The translations under genes and the position numbers were made by a program. 64,000 nt of DNA from positions 62,001-126,000 of the IMG/VR virus record IMGVR_UViG_3300007770_001284. One strand, given 5' to 3'. The stretch is from a virus. The notes beneath the pieces are model-generated. The model did not search any database and was not told where the DNA came from. It was given only the letters and a program-made list of their open reading frames with translations. Below, in pieces: positions 16,394-23,938 of this stretch (the stretch's first letter is position 1; every line of letters begins with the position of its first letter).

Positions 16394-16872
16394 GACGTGC
16401 TTTTGGAAGAGTAATTGTGAAGTTGGCTGAAAAAGATGAGAACATTGTTTTAGTGACTGGAGATGTTGAACAAGAGATGGAGGAATTCAAAGATCGATGG
16501 CCAGAACGATATTTGAACGCTGGGCTCTGTGAGCAATCAATGATCAGTATGGTTGCAGGAATGGCTCTGGAGGGCTTACGTCCAGTTGTCTATTCTATTA
16601 CCCCCTTTCTTATTGAGAGACCGTTTGAGCAGATCAAAATAGACATCGATGAGCAGAAGTTACCTGTAATGCTGGTAGGACAAGCTGATTATCCGACCCA
16701 TGGACCGACACACCGCCCATTAAACCCAGAGGGGCTGATTGGGCTTTTAAAAAATACAATTGGGTATTTCCCCAGAAATCAACAGGAAACTGAAAAAGCA
16801 ATGATCGACGCATATCTTATGGCTGAACCAGCGATTATCTGCATTAAGAGAGACGGTCTTCCCTTTTTCTAA
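16390..16872 (+). CDS. Transketolase C-terminal (Pyr-domain) subunit, short
   Basis: This partner of the preceding gene carries the pyrimidine-binding domain. RRAFGRVIVKLAEKDENIV is the family start. LNAGLCEQSMISMVAGMA contains the catalytic glutamate, E48. VGQADYPTHGPTHRP resembles the conserved loop of the Pyr domain. At 160 residues it is much shorter than usual (around 300), because the third, C-terminal transketolase domain is absent. That domain is not needed for cofactor binding, so activity is plausible. Such short pairs occur in other polysaccharide clusters. The ATGA overlap with the N subunit suggests equal translation. A frameshifted single gene is unlikely, because the break falls cleanly between the domains. 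Confidence 0.86.
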   Translation: MRRAFGRVIVKLAEKDENIVLVTGDVEQEMEEFKDRWPERYLNAGLCEQSMISMVAGMALEGLRPVVYSITPFLIERPFEQIKIDIDEQKLPVMLVGQADYPTHGPTHRPLNPEGLIGLLKNTIGYFPRNQQETEKAMIDAYLMAEPAIICIKRDGLPFF

Positions 16873-16892
16873 AATTTAAGTTAAGCGTGAGA

Positions 16893-17636
16893 ATGAAAAA
16901 GATATTGGTCATAGGAGAAAGTTGTCAGGATATTTTTGTCTATTGTAATGCAAGCCGCTTATGTCCAGATATTCCTGTTCCTGTTCTAAATGAAAAATAT
17001 CGGACTGACAACCCGGGTATGGCTGCTAATGTTCATCGAAACATTCACGCCTTGGGTGTGACAAGCGATATTATTACAAACGATAACTGGGGGGATATTA
17101 CTAAAAAACGGTACGTTCATGAAGAGAGTAATCACATGTTCTTTAGGGCCGATTCGGTAGACGAAATAGAAAGAATAGACTTAAGCGTGATATCATATGA
17201 TTATGACCTGATTGTAATATCAGACTATGATAAGGGTTTCTTGACTGAAGCAGATATAAAAATAATATGCTCAAACCATAATAACGTATTTATTGATTCT
17301 AAGAAAATTTTAGGGACGTGGGTTCATGATGCTAGATATATCAAGATCAATCATACAGAATACCAGCGCTCGAAAAGCTATATTGATAAAACAATGTTCG
17401 AAAAAATTATTCGGACTGAAGGCCCAAGAGGGTGTGTATATAGGGAAGTGGTCTATCCAGTCAACAAGGCTGAGGTAAAAGATGTATCGGGCGCGGGCGA
17501 TAGTTTTCTAGCGGCTCTTGTGGTAAAGTTTTTAGAAAATTCTGATATAATAGAAAGTATAAAATTTGCAAATAAGTGCGCTTCTGAAATTGTTACAAAG
17601 AGGGGGGTTTCAACGATACAATGCAACGTGTATTAG
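16893..17636 (+). CDS. PfkB-family kinase, heptose-7-phosphate kinase-like (HldE N-terminal domain type)
   Basis: This 247-residue ribokinase-fold kinase resembles the N-terminal domain of HldE. It has ILVIGESCQDIFVYCNASR at the start, then CPDIPVPVLNEK, where HldE has S-P-E-A-P-V-P-V. NPGMAANVHRNIHALG is the substrate-binding segment, followed by VISDYDKGFLT and the PfkB signature DVSGAGDSFLAAL, holding the catalytic Asp and anion hole. It is shorter than the typical HldE kinase (about 315 residues), with the middle part compressed. The ATG at 16893 is preferred to a GTG at 16887. With the adenylyltransferase at 12399 it would supply both HldE activities. Another sugar-phosphate kinase role cannot be excluded. 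Confidence 0.8.
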   Translation: MKKILVIGESCQDIFVYCNASRLCPDIPVPVLNEKYRTDNPGMAANVHRNIHALGVTSDIITNDNWGDITKKRYVHEESNHMFFRADSVDEIERIDLSVISYDYDLIVISDYDKGFLTEADIKIICSNHNNVFIDSKKILGTWVHDARYIKINHTEYQRSKSYIDKTMFEKIIRTEGPRGCVYREVVYPVNKAEVKDVSGAGDSFLAALVVKFLENSDIIESIKFANKCASEIVTKRGVSTIQCNVY

Positions 17637-18439
17637 TCACAGGAGCTGACGGTTTTATTGGGAAGAATCTTGCCGCAACCCTAAAAGAAGAAGCGCAAAT
17701 TTTTTGTTTGTCTGAAGACAATTTGGATGACGCTAGATGGAAAGACGTGTGGAACCATTTTCTGGAAGAGGCGTCTCCTGCTGTCATTTTTCATGTCGGC
17801 GCGTGTTCCGACACATTAGAACAAAACGTTAATTTTATGATGCATCGAAATTATGAGACAACAAAGTTTCTAATGGATTGGTGCGTCAACAATAGCGTTC
17901 CAATGATTTACTCTTCTTCTGCTGCAAGCTATGGAGTGACTGAAGACTATCCATCGAACTTATATGGATGGAGTAAGTACGTCGCAGAAGATTATGTGGT
18001 GAGTAATTCTGGCATCGCATTACGTTATTTTAATGTGTATGGCCCGGGGGAGGAACGCAAGGGGAAGATGGCGTCGATTGTGTATCAGATGTACAAAAGG
18101 CACCAAGGAAATTTGGAGTGCAAGTTATTTCCAAAACGACCTCTTCGAGATTTTGTGTATGTGAAAGATGTTGTGTCTGCAAACATTCATGCTTACAAGA
18201 ATTACGAATCGTTAAGAGGATCATACTACGATGTTGGTAGCGGTCAATCAAGGGCATTTGAGGATATTCTTGATTTGCTAGAAATCGAATATTCTTATCA
18301 CTCCACTCACACGATTCCAGAGGGCTATCAATTTTTCACCTGCAGCGATAAAGAAAAGTGGCTACCGGGCTGGGCCCCAGAGTATCAGCTCGAAGCAGGA
18401 ATCGAGGATTATGGAAAAGTATTACGATTACAGCGTTGA
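17621..18439 (+). CDS. ADP-heptose 6-epimerase-like extended SDR (HldD type)
   Basis: This 272-residue extended SDR has the nucleotide loop VTGADGFIGKNLA, then HVGACSDTLEQN and YGWSK with Y115 and K119. RYFNVYGPGEERKGKMASI and RDFVYVKDVVSANI follow. The H-x-G-A-C-S-x-T-x-E motif and the G-x-M-A-S segment are diagnostic of HldD, which inverts C-6 of ADP-D-glycero-D-manno-heptose. It overlaps the kinase gene by 16 nt, so kinase and epimerase are coupled. This is the strongest single indicator that the sub-cluster makes a nucleotide-activated heptose. It is somewhat shorter than E. coli HldD (310 residues). A related epimerase with another substrate remains possible. Confidence 0.84.
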   Translation: MQRVLVTGADGFIGKNLAATLKEEAQIFCLSEDNLDDARWKDVWNHFLEEASPAVIFHVGACSDTLEQNVNFMMHRNYETTKFLMDWCVNNSVPMIYSSSAASYGVTEDYPSNLYGWSKYVAEDYVVSNSGIALRYFNVYGPGEERKGKMASIVYQMYKRHQGNLECKLFPKRPLRDFVYVKDVVSANIHAYKNYESLRGSYYDVGSGQSRAFEDILDLLEIEYSYHSTHTIPEGYQFFTCSDKEKWLPGWAPEYQLEAGIEDYGKVLRLQR

Positions 18440-19070
18440 CGATTATCAATTCGTCGAAGCCATATCTGGTTTATTTGATTGTGGTAATTTACAGTATCTG
18501 CATGAAATGCACATTGACGAATATGAGTTTTTTGATAAGCCGGGAAAAGATTCGGATACCATATTCCATCAAAAGTTTTATAACAAAATGAGATCTGGCT
18601 GGCCAGAATTTCTTGAATTATATCAAAAATTTATTAGAGAATTTATAGCTCCCATTACTAATGCGAAAGACCAACTCATATATCAAAAGTGGCCTACATT
18701 TCGGGTACACCTCCCAAATAACGTAGCAGTGGGCGGATGGCATAAGGATAGCGACTACAATCACCCTCTTGGGGAGACAAATTTTATACTTGCATTAACT
18801 CCTATGTTCGAGAGTAATACAACTATTGCGGAAAGCGAGCCGGGGAAGATGGATTTTCATCAGCTTGAATTAATGCCTGGTCAGATTGTGCGCTTTAATG
18901 GAAACCAGTGCACTCATGGAAACCTCCCTAACAAGACTGGCGTTACCAGGGTGAGTTTCGATTTTAGGATCATGATGCCAGAAGACTATAACTCAAATTA
19001 TCGCTTAACTTCGCTAAGCAAAGGAAACAAATTTCTTATTGGTCACTATTATGAGGTTATGGAGATATGA
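18411..19070 (+). CDS. Fe(II)/2-oxoglutarate-dependent oxygenase-like protein (StrG-like)
   Basis: This 219-residue protein has the iron-binding facial triad of 2OG-dependent oxygenases. H111-x-D113 lies in GGWHKDSDYNHPLGE and a distal histidine, H169, in QCTHGNLPNKTG. VTRVSFDFR carries the arginine expected to bind 2-oxoglutarate. WHKDSDYNHP and the overall length resemble StrG, a protein of streptomycin clusters, and similar proteins in polysaccharide loci. It probably hydroxylates or oxidises a sugar or sugar nucleotide. The exact step is unknown even for StrG. It overlaps the HldD-like gene by 29 nt and the next gene by 4 nt, so it belongs to the same transcript. Confidence 0.75.
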   Translation: MEKYYDYSVDDYQFVEAISGLFDCGNLQYLHEMHIDEYEFFDKPGKDSDTIFHQKFYNKMRSGWPEFLELYQKFIREFIAPITNAKDQLIYQKWPTFRVHLPNNVAVGGWHKDSDYNHPLGETNFILALTPMFESNTTIAESEPGKMDFHQLELMPGQIVRFNGNQCTHGNLPNKTGVTRVSFDFRIMMPEDYNSNYRLTSLSKGNKFLIGHYYEVMEI

Positions 19071-19993
19071 GGGTTGTAATCACAGGCGGAACAGGGATGG
19101 TCGGAGCTGGATTTCGAAGCATAGAGACAGAGCATGAACTTATATTTGTTGGCTCGAAAGATTATGACTTAAGATATCTTGATGATACTCGATGTATGGT
19201 GAGGGACCACTGTCCTGAAGCAATAATACATCTTGCTGCCAGGGTGGGCGGAGTAAAGGGCAACTCTGATTTTGTCGCGGACTTTTTTTCTGATAATATT
19301 CGGATAAATACAAACGTCTTGTCGGTTGCACATAAGCTTGGAGTAGGGAAGGTTGTTTCTTTGTTATCAACTTGCGTATACCCTGATGCAGTTGTGTATC
19401 CTCTAACAGAAGAGCAGATTCATGACGGTGAGCCGCACCCCAGCAACTTTGGTTATGCGTACGCTAAGAGGATGCTGGACGTACACTCAAGGGCCCTTCG
19501 TCAGCAATATGGATGTAACTTCATCTGCGCAGTGCCAAACAATCTGTACGGTCCTTATGATAATTTTGATTTAGAAAATGGGCATGTCATACCATCGATA
19601 ATAAGAAAGGTGTGGGAAGCAAAGCAAACGGGAAATCCACCTGTTCTTTGGGGCGATGGGTCTCCATTAAGGGAATTTACGTACTCAAGAGATATTGCAA
19701 TTGCGTTGCTTTTTTTATTAGAAAATTATGATTTGGCTGCTCCTGTGAATATAGGCACGACAAACGAGGTAAGCATCAAAAACATAGTGAGCATGATTTG
19801 TGAAAGTTTAGAATACGACGGAGAAATTGTTTGGGATATTACAAAGCCAAGCGGTCAATTTAAGAAACCAAGCTCTAATAAGCGCTTTCTTTCTCTTGGT
19901 TGGCCATCTGCCTCGTATACGCCTCTGCGGAAGGGTATACAATTGACATGCAAATGGTTTAAGGAAAGCTATCCAAATGTAAGGGGAGTTTGA
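19067..19993 (+). CDS. fcl: GDP-L-fucose synthase-like epimerase/reductase
   Basis: This is an extended SDR of 308 residues, the usual length of GDP-fucose synthase, which epimerises and reduces GDP-4-keto-6-deoxymannose to GDP-L-fucose. Motifs in order are VITGGTGMVG at residues 4-13, HLAARVGGVKGN (GDP-fucose synthase-type A-A-x-V-G-G), LLSTCVYPD with the catalytic serine, YAYAKRMLDVHSRAL with Tyr/Lys, and NLYGPYDNFDLENGHVIPS, a strong signature of this family. DGSPLREFTYSRDIA completes the match. The GDP-mannose 4,6-dehydratase that makes its substrate is at 22845 and a GT11 enzyme is at 650. It could also make a related 6-deoxyhexose, but fucose is the simplest reading. Confidence 0.88.
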   Translation: MRVVITGGTGMVGAGFRSIETEHELIFVGSKDYDLRYLDDTRCMVRDHCPEAIIHLAARVGGVKGNSDFVADFFSDNIRINTNVLSVAHKLGVGKVVSLLSTCVYPDAVVYPLTEEQIHDGEPHPSNFGYAYAKRMLDVHSRALRQQYGCNFICAVPNNLYGPYDNFDLENGHVIPSIIRKVWEAKQTGNPPVLWGDGSPLREFTYSRDIAIALLFLLENYDLAAPVNIGTTNEVSIKNIVSMICESLEYDGEIVWDITKPSGQFKKPSSNKRFLSLGWPSASYTPLRKGIQLTCKWFKESYPNVRGV

Positions 19994-19995
19994 AA

Positions 19996-20703
19996 ATGAA
20001 TGTCTTAGTTCCAATGGCTGGCGCGGGCAGTCGATTTATGTCTGCGGGCTACGTTCTACCAAAGCCATTAATCGACGTTGATGGTACTCCAATGATACAA
20101 ACTGTTGTTGAAAATCTCGGTTATGATGCAACTTATATTTTTGTCGTTCAGGCTTCGCATTACCACGAATATGGTCTTGCAAGTTTTTTGGAATCTATAG
20201 CTCCAGGGTGTAAAATAGTCTTGGTAGACGGAATGACAGAGGGAGCAGCGTGTACAACACTTTTGGCTAGAGACTATATCGCTAATAATGACTCGCTACT
20301 GATTGTTAATTCTGACAATGTATTCGATTGGGACAACATGGCATTCTTAAGAGACGCAACGCAACCCGGCGTTGATGGGTGTATTCTTGTATTTAACGGT
20401 ACGAACCCAAAATGGAGCTTCGCGAAGACGGACGAAACAGGCCGAGTAACGGAAGTAGCTGAAAAAAAGCCCATCAGCGATATAGCCACTGCTGGAGCAT
20501 ATTTTTGGGCAAGAGGCTCTGATTACGTACAAGCAGCAAGTCAAATGATAGAAAAAGATATAAGGACTAATAACGAATTCTATGTCTGTCCAGTATACAA
20601 TGAGTTAATCAATAATGGTGGCTACGTTACAGTGTCATACGTCGAGAAGATGTGGGGACTTGGAACGCCAGAAGACTTACAATATTATTTGGAGCATCAC
20701 TAG
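19996..20703 (+). CDS. Sugar-1-phosphate nucleotidyltransferase-like protein
   Basis: This 235-residue GT-A-fold nucleotidyltransferase begins with VPMAGAGSRFMSAGY and LPKPLIDVDG. That is the G-x-G-x-R-x(8-10)-K-P activation motif of sugar nucleotidyltransferases (RmlA, GalU, RfbF types). IVNSDNVFDW gives an acidic metal site, and GAYFWARGSDY and VEKMWGLGTPEDL match the later family motifs. Size agrees with single-domain members such as glucose-1-phosphate cytidylyl- or thymidylyltransferase-like enzymes. The sugar and base are not predictable. The ATG at 19996 is chosen over a TTG at 19990 because AAGGGGAG (19981-19988) is ideally placed. It may serve the RmlB-like dehydratase at 21838. Confidence 0.82.
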   Translation: MNVLVPMAGAGSRFMSAGYVLPKPLIDVDGTPMIQTVVENLGYDATYIFVVQASHYHEYGLASFLESIAPGCKIVLVDGMTEGAACTTLLARDYIANNDSLLIVNSDNVFDWDNMAFLRDATQPGVDGCILVFNGTNPKWSFAKTDETGRVTEVAEKKPISDIATAGAYFWARGSDYVQAASQMIEKDIRTNNEFYVCPVYNELINNGGYVTVSYVEKMWGLGTPEDLQYYLEHH

Positions 20704-20704
20704 T

Positions 20705-21337
20705 TTGGGATATACGTCTTTTATTTTTGACAATGACGGGGTGCTTGTAGACACCACTGAGCTACAAGTTAAAGCAACGCTAGCAGCAATTGACGAGGTC
20801 TTGAATTTAAAGCTAACAACTCAAGAAGATATTTCTGTCCTTAAGTCAACTATAACTACTCGTGATAAGCTCATAAAGCTTTGTCAAAAGGGGTACTTTA
20901 CTCTTAATAAAGTAGACGCTGTATACGAAAGAAAAAAAATAATCACAAATAAAATGATGAGTATGTTAGACTCTGAAGACTATCAAGACAAAATTGAAAT
21001 GTTTGAATTTTTACGACGAGAAAATAAAAACATAGCGGTAGTAACGAATGCGAACCGTGCTTCGACAGTTACACTACTAAATAATCTTGGTTTTATGAAG
21101 TACCTAGATGTGTTAATAACGAATAATGATGTAAAGAACACAAAGCCACACGCCGAACCATATGTTAGGGCGATGCTTCAATTAGGCGGCTCAATTGAGG
21201 ACTTCATAATATTCGAAGACTCTGTAACAGGTTTAGCCTCGGCTCGCGGCTCAGGCGCAACTGTTTACGAGATCAGCAATTTTAGAGATGTAAATACCCA
21301 ATTGATGGAAGAAATAATAGCGGGAAATTACAAATGA
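20705..21337 (+). CDS. HAD-family phosphatase/phosphoglucomutase-like
   Basis: This 210-residue HAD protein of the beta-phosphoglucomutase-like subfamily has a helical cap inserted after motif I. Motif I is FIFDNDGVLVDT with D9 and D11. VVTNANRAST is motif II, KPHAEPYVRAM gives the motif III lysine, and IIFEDSVTGLASARGSG is motif IV. The start is taken as TTG at 20705, two bases after the previous stop, because GGAG lies nine bases upstream and the protein then begins right before motif I. Longer readings would run back into the nucleotidyltransferase gene. It probably hydrolyses or isomerises a sugar phosphate, and is one of two HAD candidates for the heptose-bisphosphate phosphatase step. 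Confidence 0.8.
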   Translation: MGYTSFIFDNDGVLVDTTELQVKATLAAIDEVLNLKLTTQEDISVLKSTITTRDKLIKLCQKGYFTLNKVDAVYERKKIITNKMMSMLDSEDYQDKIEMFEFLRRENKNIAVVTNANRASTVTLLNNLGFMKYLDVLITNNDVKNTKPHAEPYVRAMLQLGGSIEDFIIFEDSVTGLASARGSGATVYEISNFRDVNTQLMEEIIAGNYK

Positions 21338-21792
21338 TTTTTATTGCTCATCGAGGAAACACCAACGGCCCCGTGCCGTCCTTAGAAAATAATCCAGACT
21401 ATATTGATAAAGCGCTACAGGCAGGTTTCTATGCTGAGGTCGATGTTCGGCAGGGTGAAAGTTCCGAAACGTTTATTGTGGGTCATGATTTTGGTGAATA
21501 CCAATTAGATATTTCTTGGTTCCTCCAGCGCAGAGAAAAATTGTTTATTCATGCTAAAGACTTAAGCACGTATGCTTATTTTCTAAGTGATAATCAAGTG
21601 TGGCATGTTTTCTGGCATCAAAACGACGCATACACCATGACATCTTCCGGATATATATGGGCGTATCCCGGTAGCGAATTAAACGATAAGTGTATATGTG
21701 TGATGCCAGAAACAGCGTCATATTCCTCTGAGCAATTATCGATATGTGCAGGTATTTGCAGCGATTATGTTGCTTCAATGTACAGCGGGTAG
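21334..21792 (+). CDS. Short glycerophosphodiester phosphodiesterase-like protein
   Basis: This 152-residue protein starts IFIAHRGNTNGPVPSLENN and continues AGFYAEVDVRQGES and VGHDFGEY. These match the GDPD catalytic signatures: HRG with N in place of the usual ENT arrangement, E-x-D metal ligands, and H-D. Canonical GDPDs are 230-300 residues, so this is a minimal version that keeps the N-terminal half of the barrel and lacks several later strands. Similar short proteins occur in capsule clusters, often near HAD and nucleotidyltransferase genes as here. Removal of a phosphodiester-linked group from a glycan precursor is a guess. It overlaps the HAD gene by 4 nt. Confidence 0.65.
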   Translation: MIFIAHRGNTNGPVPSLENNPDYIDKALQAGFYAEVDVRQGESSETFIVGHDFGEYQLDISWFLQRREKLFIHAKDLSTYAYFLSDNQVWHVFWHQNDAYTMTSSGYIWAYPGSELNDKCICVMPETASYSSEQLSICAGICSDYVASMYSG

Positions 21793-21837
21793 TGTATGCT
21801 AAAACATCTTCTAAAATTCTAATATTATTTTGTTTAT

Positions 21838-22848
21838 ATGGAAAACACAAAAAAAGAGACTGTTCTAATAACAGGGGGCGCGGGATTTATTGGCCACGCG
21901 ATAATAGAGCACTTATTAAGGACTACCGATTTTGATATTGTATCGCTTGATCGGCTGGATACATCTGGATGTCTAGACAGGATAAGTGATGTTATTGCGA
22001 AAAACCCATCGTGGCGCCGACGCACTCATGTAATTTGGCACGATCTCAAAGCGCCTTTGAGCGACCATGTTATACACAAGCTGGGGAGAATAGACTACAT
22101 CTTGCATCTTGCAGCAGGTTCTCATGTAAATCGTAGTATACAATATCCTCTTGAGTTTGTGATGGACAATGTGGTTGGTACTTGTAATTTACTGAACTAC
22201 GCGAAGGAACGCTGTGAAACGTTAAAACTGTTTTTATATTTCAGCACTGATGAGGTTTTTGGTCCAGCACCGCCAGGAACCACGTTCAAAGAAAACGACA
22301 GGTATAATGCTAAAAATCCCTACGCTGCAACAAAAGCAGCGGCCGAGGAGCTGTGTAATGCATATGCAAACACGTATAAACTTCCTGTTATCGTCACGCA
22401 TACAATGAACGCATATGGCCCACGACAGCATCTCGAGAAATTTATTCCTATAGTAATAAAGAAGTTACAAAATAATGAAAGTATTGTGATTCACTCAGAC
22501 CGAGGAGGTACAAGACCTTCGAGCCGTCGCTACCTTTTTTCTAGAGACGTTGCTGAAGCTGTAAGATTTTTAATGCTGACGCATACCATTGGGGAAAAAT
22601 ATAACGTTCGAGCGGATGCTGAAACAGATAATTTAACGCTTGCGAAGATGATCGCTTCCATTATGGGAAAAGAGTTAAGGTATGAGTTGAAGTACCCAGA
22701 GCGCACAAGACCAGGAAACGATTTTAGGTATTCTGTGTGCGGGGAAAAATTACAAAAAATGGGGTGGAGGCAGCAAACAAGTTTGGAACAAGGCCTTGAG
22801 GAAACGATACGCTGGTATCTGGACAATCCGACGTGGGGCGTTTTATGA
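21838..22848 (+). CDS. NDP-sugar 4,6-dehydratase-like protein (RmlB-like)
   Basis: This extended SDR of 336 residues resembles dTDP-glucose 4,6-dehydratase. It has TGGAGFIG at residues 12-19, LHLAAGSHVNRSI, STDEVFGP with the T-D-E catalytic triad typical of dehydratases, and NPYAATKAAAEEL with Y162 and K166. NAYGPRQHLEKFIP closes the active-site region. These favour an RmlB-type or related UDP/CDP-sugar dehydratase over a simple epimerase. No RmlC or RmlD is seen, so its keto-sugar product would be used otherwise, perhaps by the aminotransferase. There is a 45-bp gap before the start and no strong Shine-Dalgarno there. Confidence 0.8.
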   Translation: MENTKKETVLITGGAGFIGHAIIEHLLRTTDFDIVSLDRLDTSGCLDRISDVIAKNPSWRRRTHVIWHDLKAPLSDHVIHKLGRIDYILHLAAGSHVNRSIQYPLEFVMDNVVGTCNLLNYAKERCETLKLFLYFSTDEVFGPAPPGTTFKENDRYNAKNPYAATKAAAEELCNAYANTYKLPVIVTHTMNAYGPRQHLEKFIPIVIKKLQNNESIVIHSDRGGTRPSSRRYLFSRDVAEAVRFLMLTHTIGEKYNVRADAETDNLTLAKMIASIMGKELRYELKYPERTRPGNDFRYSVCGEKLQKMGWRQQTSLEQGLEETIRWYLDNPTWGVL

Positions 22849-23897
22849 AAATAGCAATGATCACGGGGGTAACAGGCCAAGACGGATCATATCTTGCCGA
22901 ATTTTTGCTTGAAAAGGGGTATCGTGTTATTGGGTTGAAGAGAAGAACAAGTCTAATTACAACAGACCGAGTGAATGAAATTTATGATAATCCAAATTTT
23001 GAATTGCGATATTACTCTCTGCATGATCCCACAACATTATATCGGTTGCTAGAAGAATACAGACCCTCTGAATTTTATAACCTTGCTGCTCAATCTCATG
23101 TGCGTGTTTCTTTTGACGTCCCCATTGAGACTGTAGACTCGATTGCAATGGGTACATTGCGCATTTTTGAAGCGATTCGTCATGTAGATAAAGAAATAAA
23201 AATATATCAGGCTTCATCTTCAGAGATGTACGGTGATAATCCTACCCATCCCCAGAATGAGAGTACGACATTTATGCCTGTCAGCCCTTACGCTTGCGCT
23301 AAATTATTTGCACATAATCTGTGCCGGAATTATCGTGAAGGATATGGCATGCATATTTCTAGCGGAATTCTTTTTAATCATGAATCACCGCGTCGGGGAG
23401 AAACGTTTGTAACAAAGAAGATAACCCGCGCCGCGGCCAGAATTAAGCTGGGGCTACAAGAAAAATTATATCTCGGGAATTTAGACGCAAAGCGTGACTG
23501 GGGATATGCAGGTGACTATGTGGAGATGATGTGGTTAATGCTACAACAGGACAACCCTGACGATTATGTAATTGCAACAGGAGAAACTCACTCTGTTAGA
23601 GATTGGCTCGAGGCAGTCTTTAAGGAAGCTGGGTTACCGATCGATGGGAACGTAGAGATCGATCATCGCTTGTTTAGACCACATGAAGTACCCTTGCTGC
23701 TGGGTGATCCGTCTAAGGCTAAGGAAAAGCTTGGGTGGGAACCAAAGATGAAATTTCAACAATTAGCAAAGCTAATGTACCAGGCTGATCGACTGGAGGC
23801 CGAAAGAGACCTTCGAGCCGCAGGTCGTGATTTAAAGCTTCAAGGCTTGATGGATGGTCAGAAAATACCATTTCGAGGTTTTAAAAAAATAGAGTAA
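22845..23897 (+). CDS. gmd: GDP-mannose 4,6-dehydratase
   Basis: This converts GDP-D-mannose to GDP-4-keto-6-deoxy-D-mannose. The 350-residue protein has AMITGVTGQDGSYLAEFLL at the N-terminus, the near-invariant Gmd signature, and GLKRRTS, the NADP-binding region. AAQSHVRVSFD, YQASSSEMYG and VSPYACAK (Y149, K153) follow, and GILFNHESPRRGETFVTKK is the strictly conserved substrate loop. LGNLDAKRDWGYAGDYVE adds further support. The ATG at 22845 overlaps the preceding stop (ATGA). The adjacent fucose synthase-like gene at 19067 completes the pathway to GDP-L-fucose. It is one of the most secure calls in the window. Confidence 0.96.
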   Translation: MKIAMITGVTGQDGSYLAEFLLEKGYRVIGLKRRTSLITTDRVNEIYDNPNFELRYYSLHDPTTLYRLLEEYRPSEFYNLAAQSHVRVSFDVPIETVDSIAMGTLRIFEAIRHVDKEIKIYQASSSEMYGDNPTHPQNESTTFMPVSPYACAKLFAHNLCRNYREGYGMHISSGILFNHESPRRGETFVTKKITRAAARIKLGLQEKLYLGNLDAKRDWGYAGDYVEMMWLMLQQDNPDDYVIATGETHSVRDWLEAVFKEAGLPIDGNVEIDHRLFRPHEVPLLLGDPSKAKEKLGWEPKMKFQQLAKLMYQADRLEAERDLRAAGRDLKLQGLMDGQKIPFRGFKKIE

Positions 23898-23914
23898 ATG
23901 CATATCACAACTTC

Positions 23915-23922
23915 TATAATAT
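23915..23922 (+). promoter_or_regulatory. Candidate late-type promoter box TATAATAT
   Basis: The 41-bp gap after gmd holds TATAATAT, one of two such boxes seen (the other is at 59316). gp55-type sigma factors recognise a TATAAATA-like element without a -35 box, so this is a possible late promoter for the nuclease gene. The distance to the ATG at 23939 is short, putting the expected start close to the Shine-Dalgarno AGGAAG. A direct repeat, ATGCATAT at 23898 and 23939, flanks it. Sequence alone gives weak support. Confidence 0.25.
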
Positions 23923-23938
23923 ATCATAGGAAGTTTAT

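Noticed and set aside
20615-20704. N-terminal extension of the HAD gene into the nucleotidyltransferase gene
   Set aside because: The extra residues are the shifted-frame reading of the upstream gene. The TTG at 20705 has a ribosome site and starts right before motif I.
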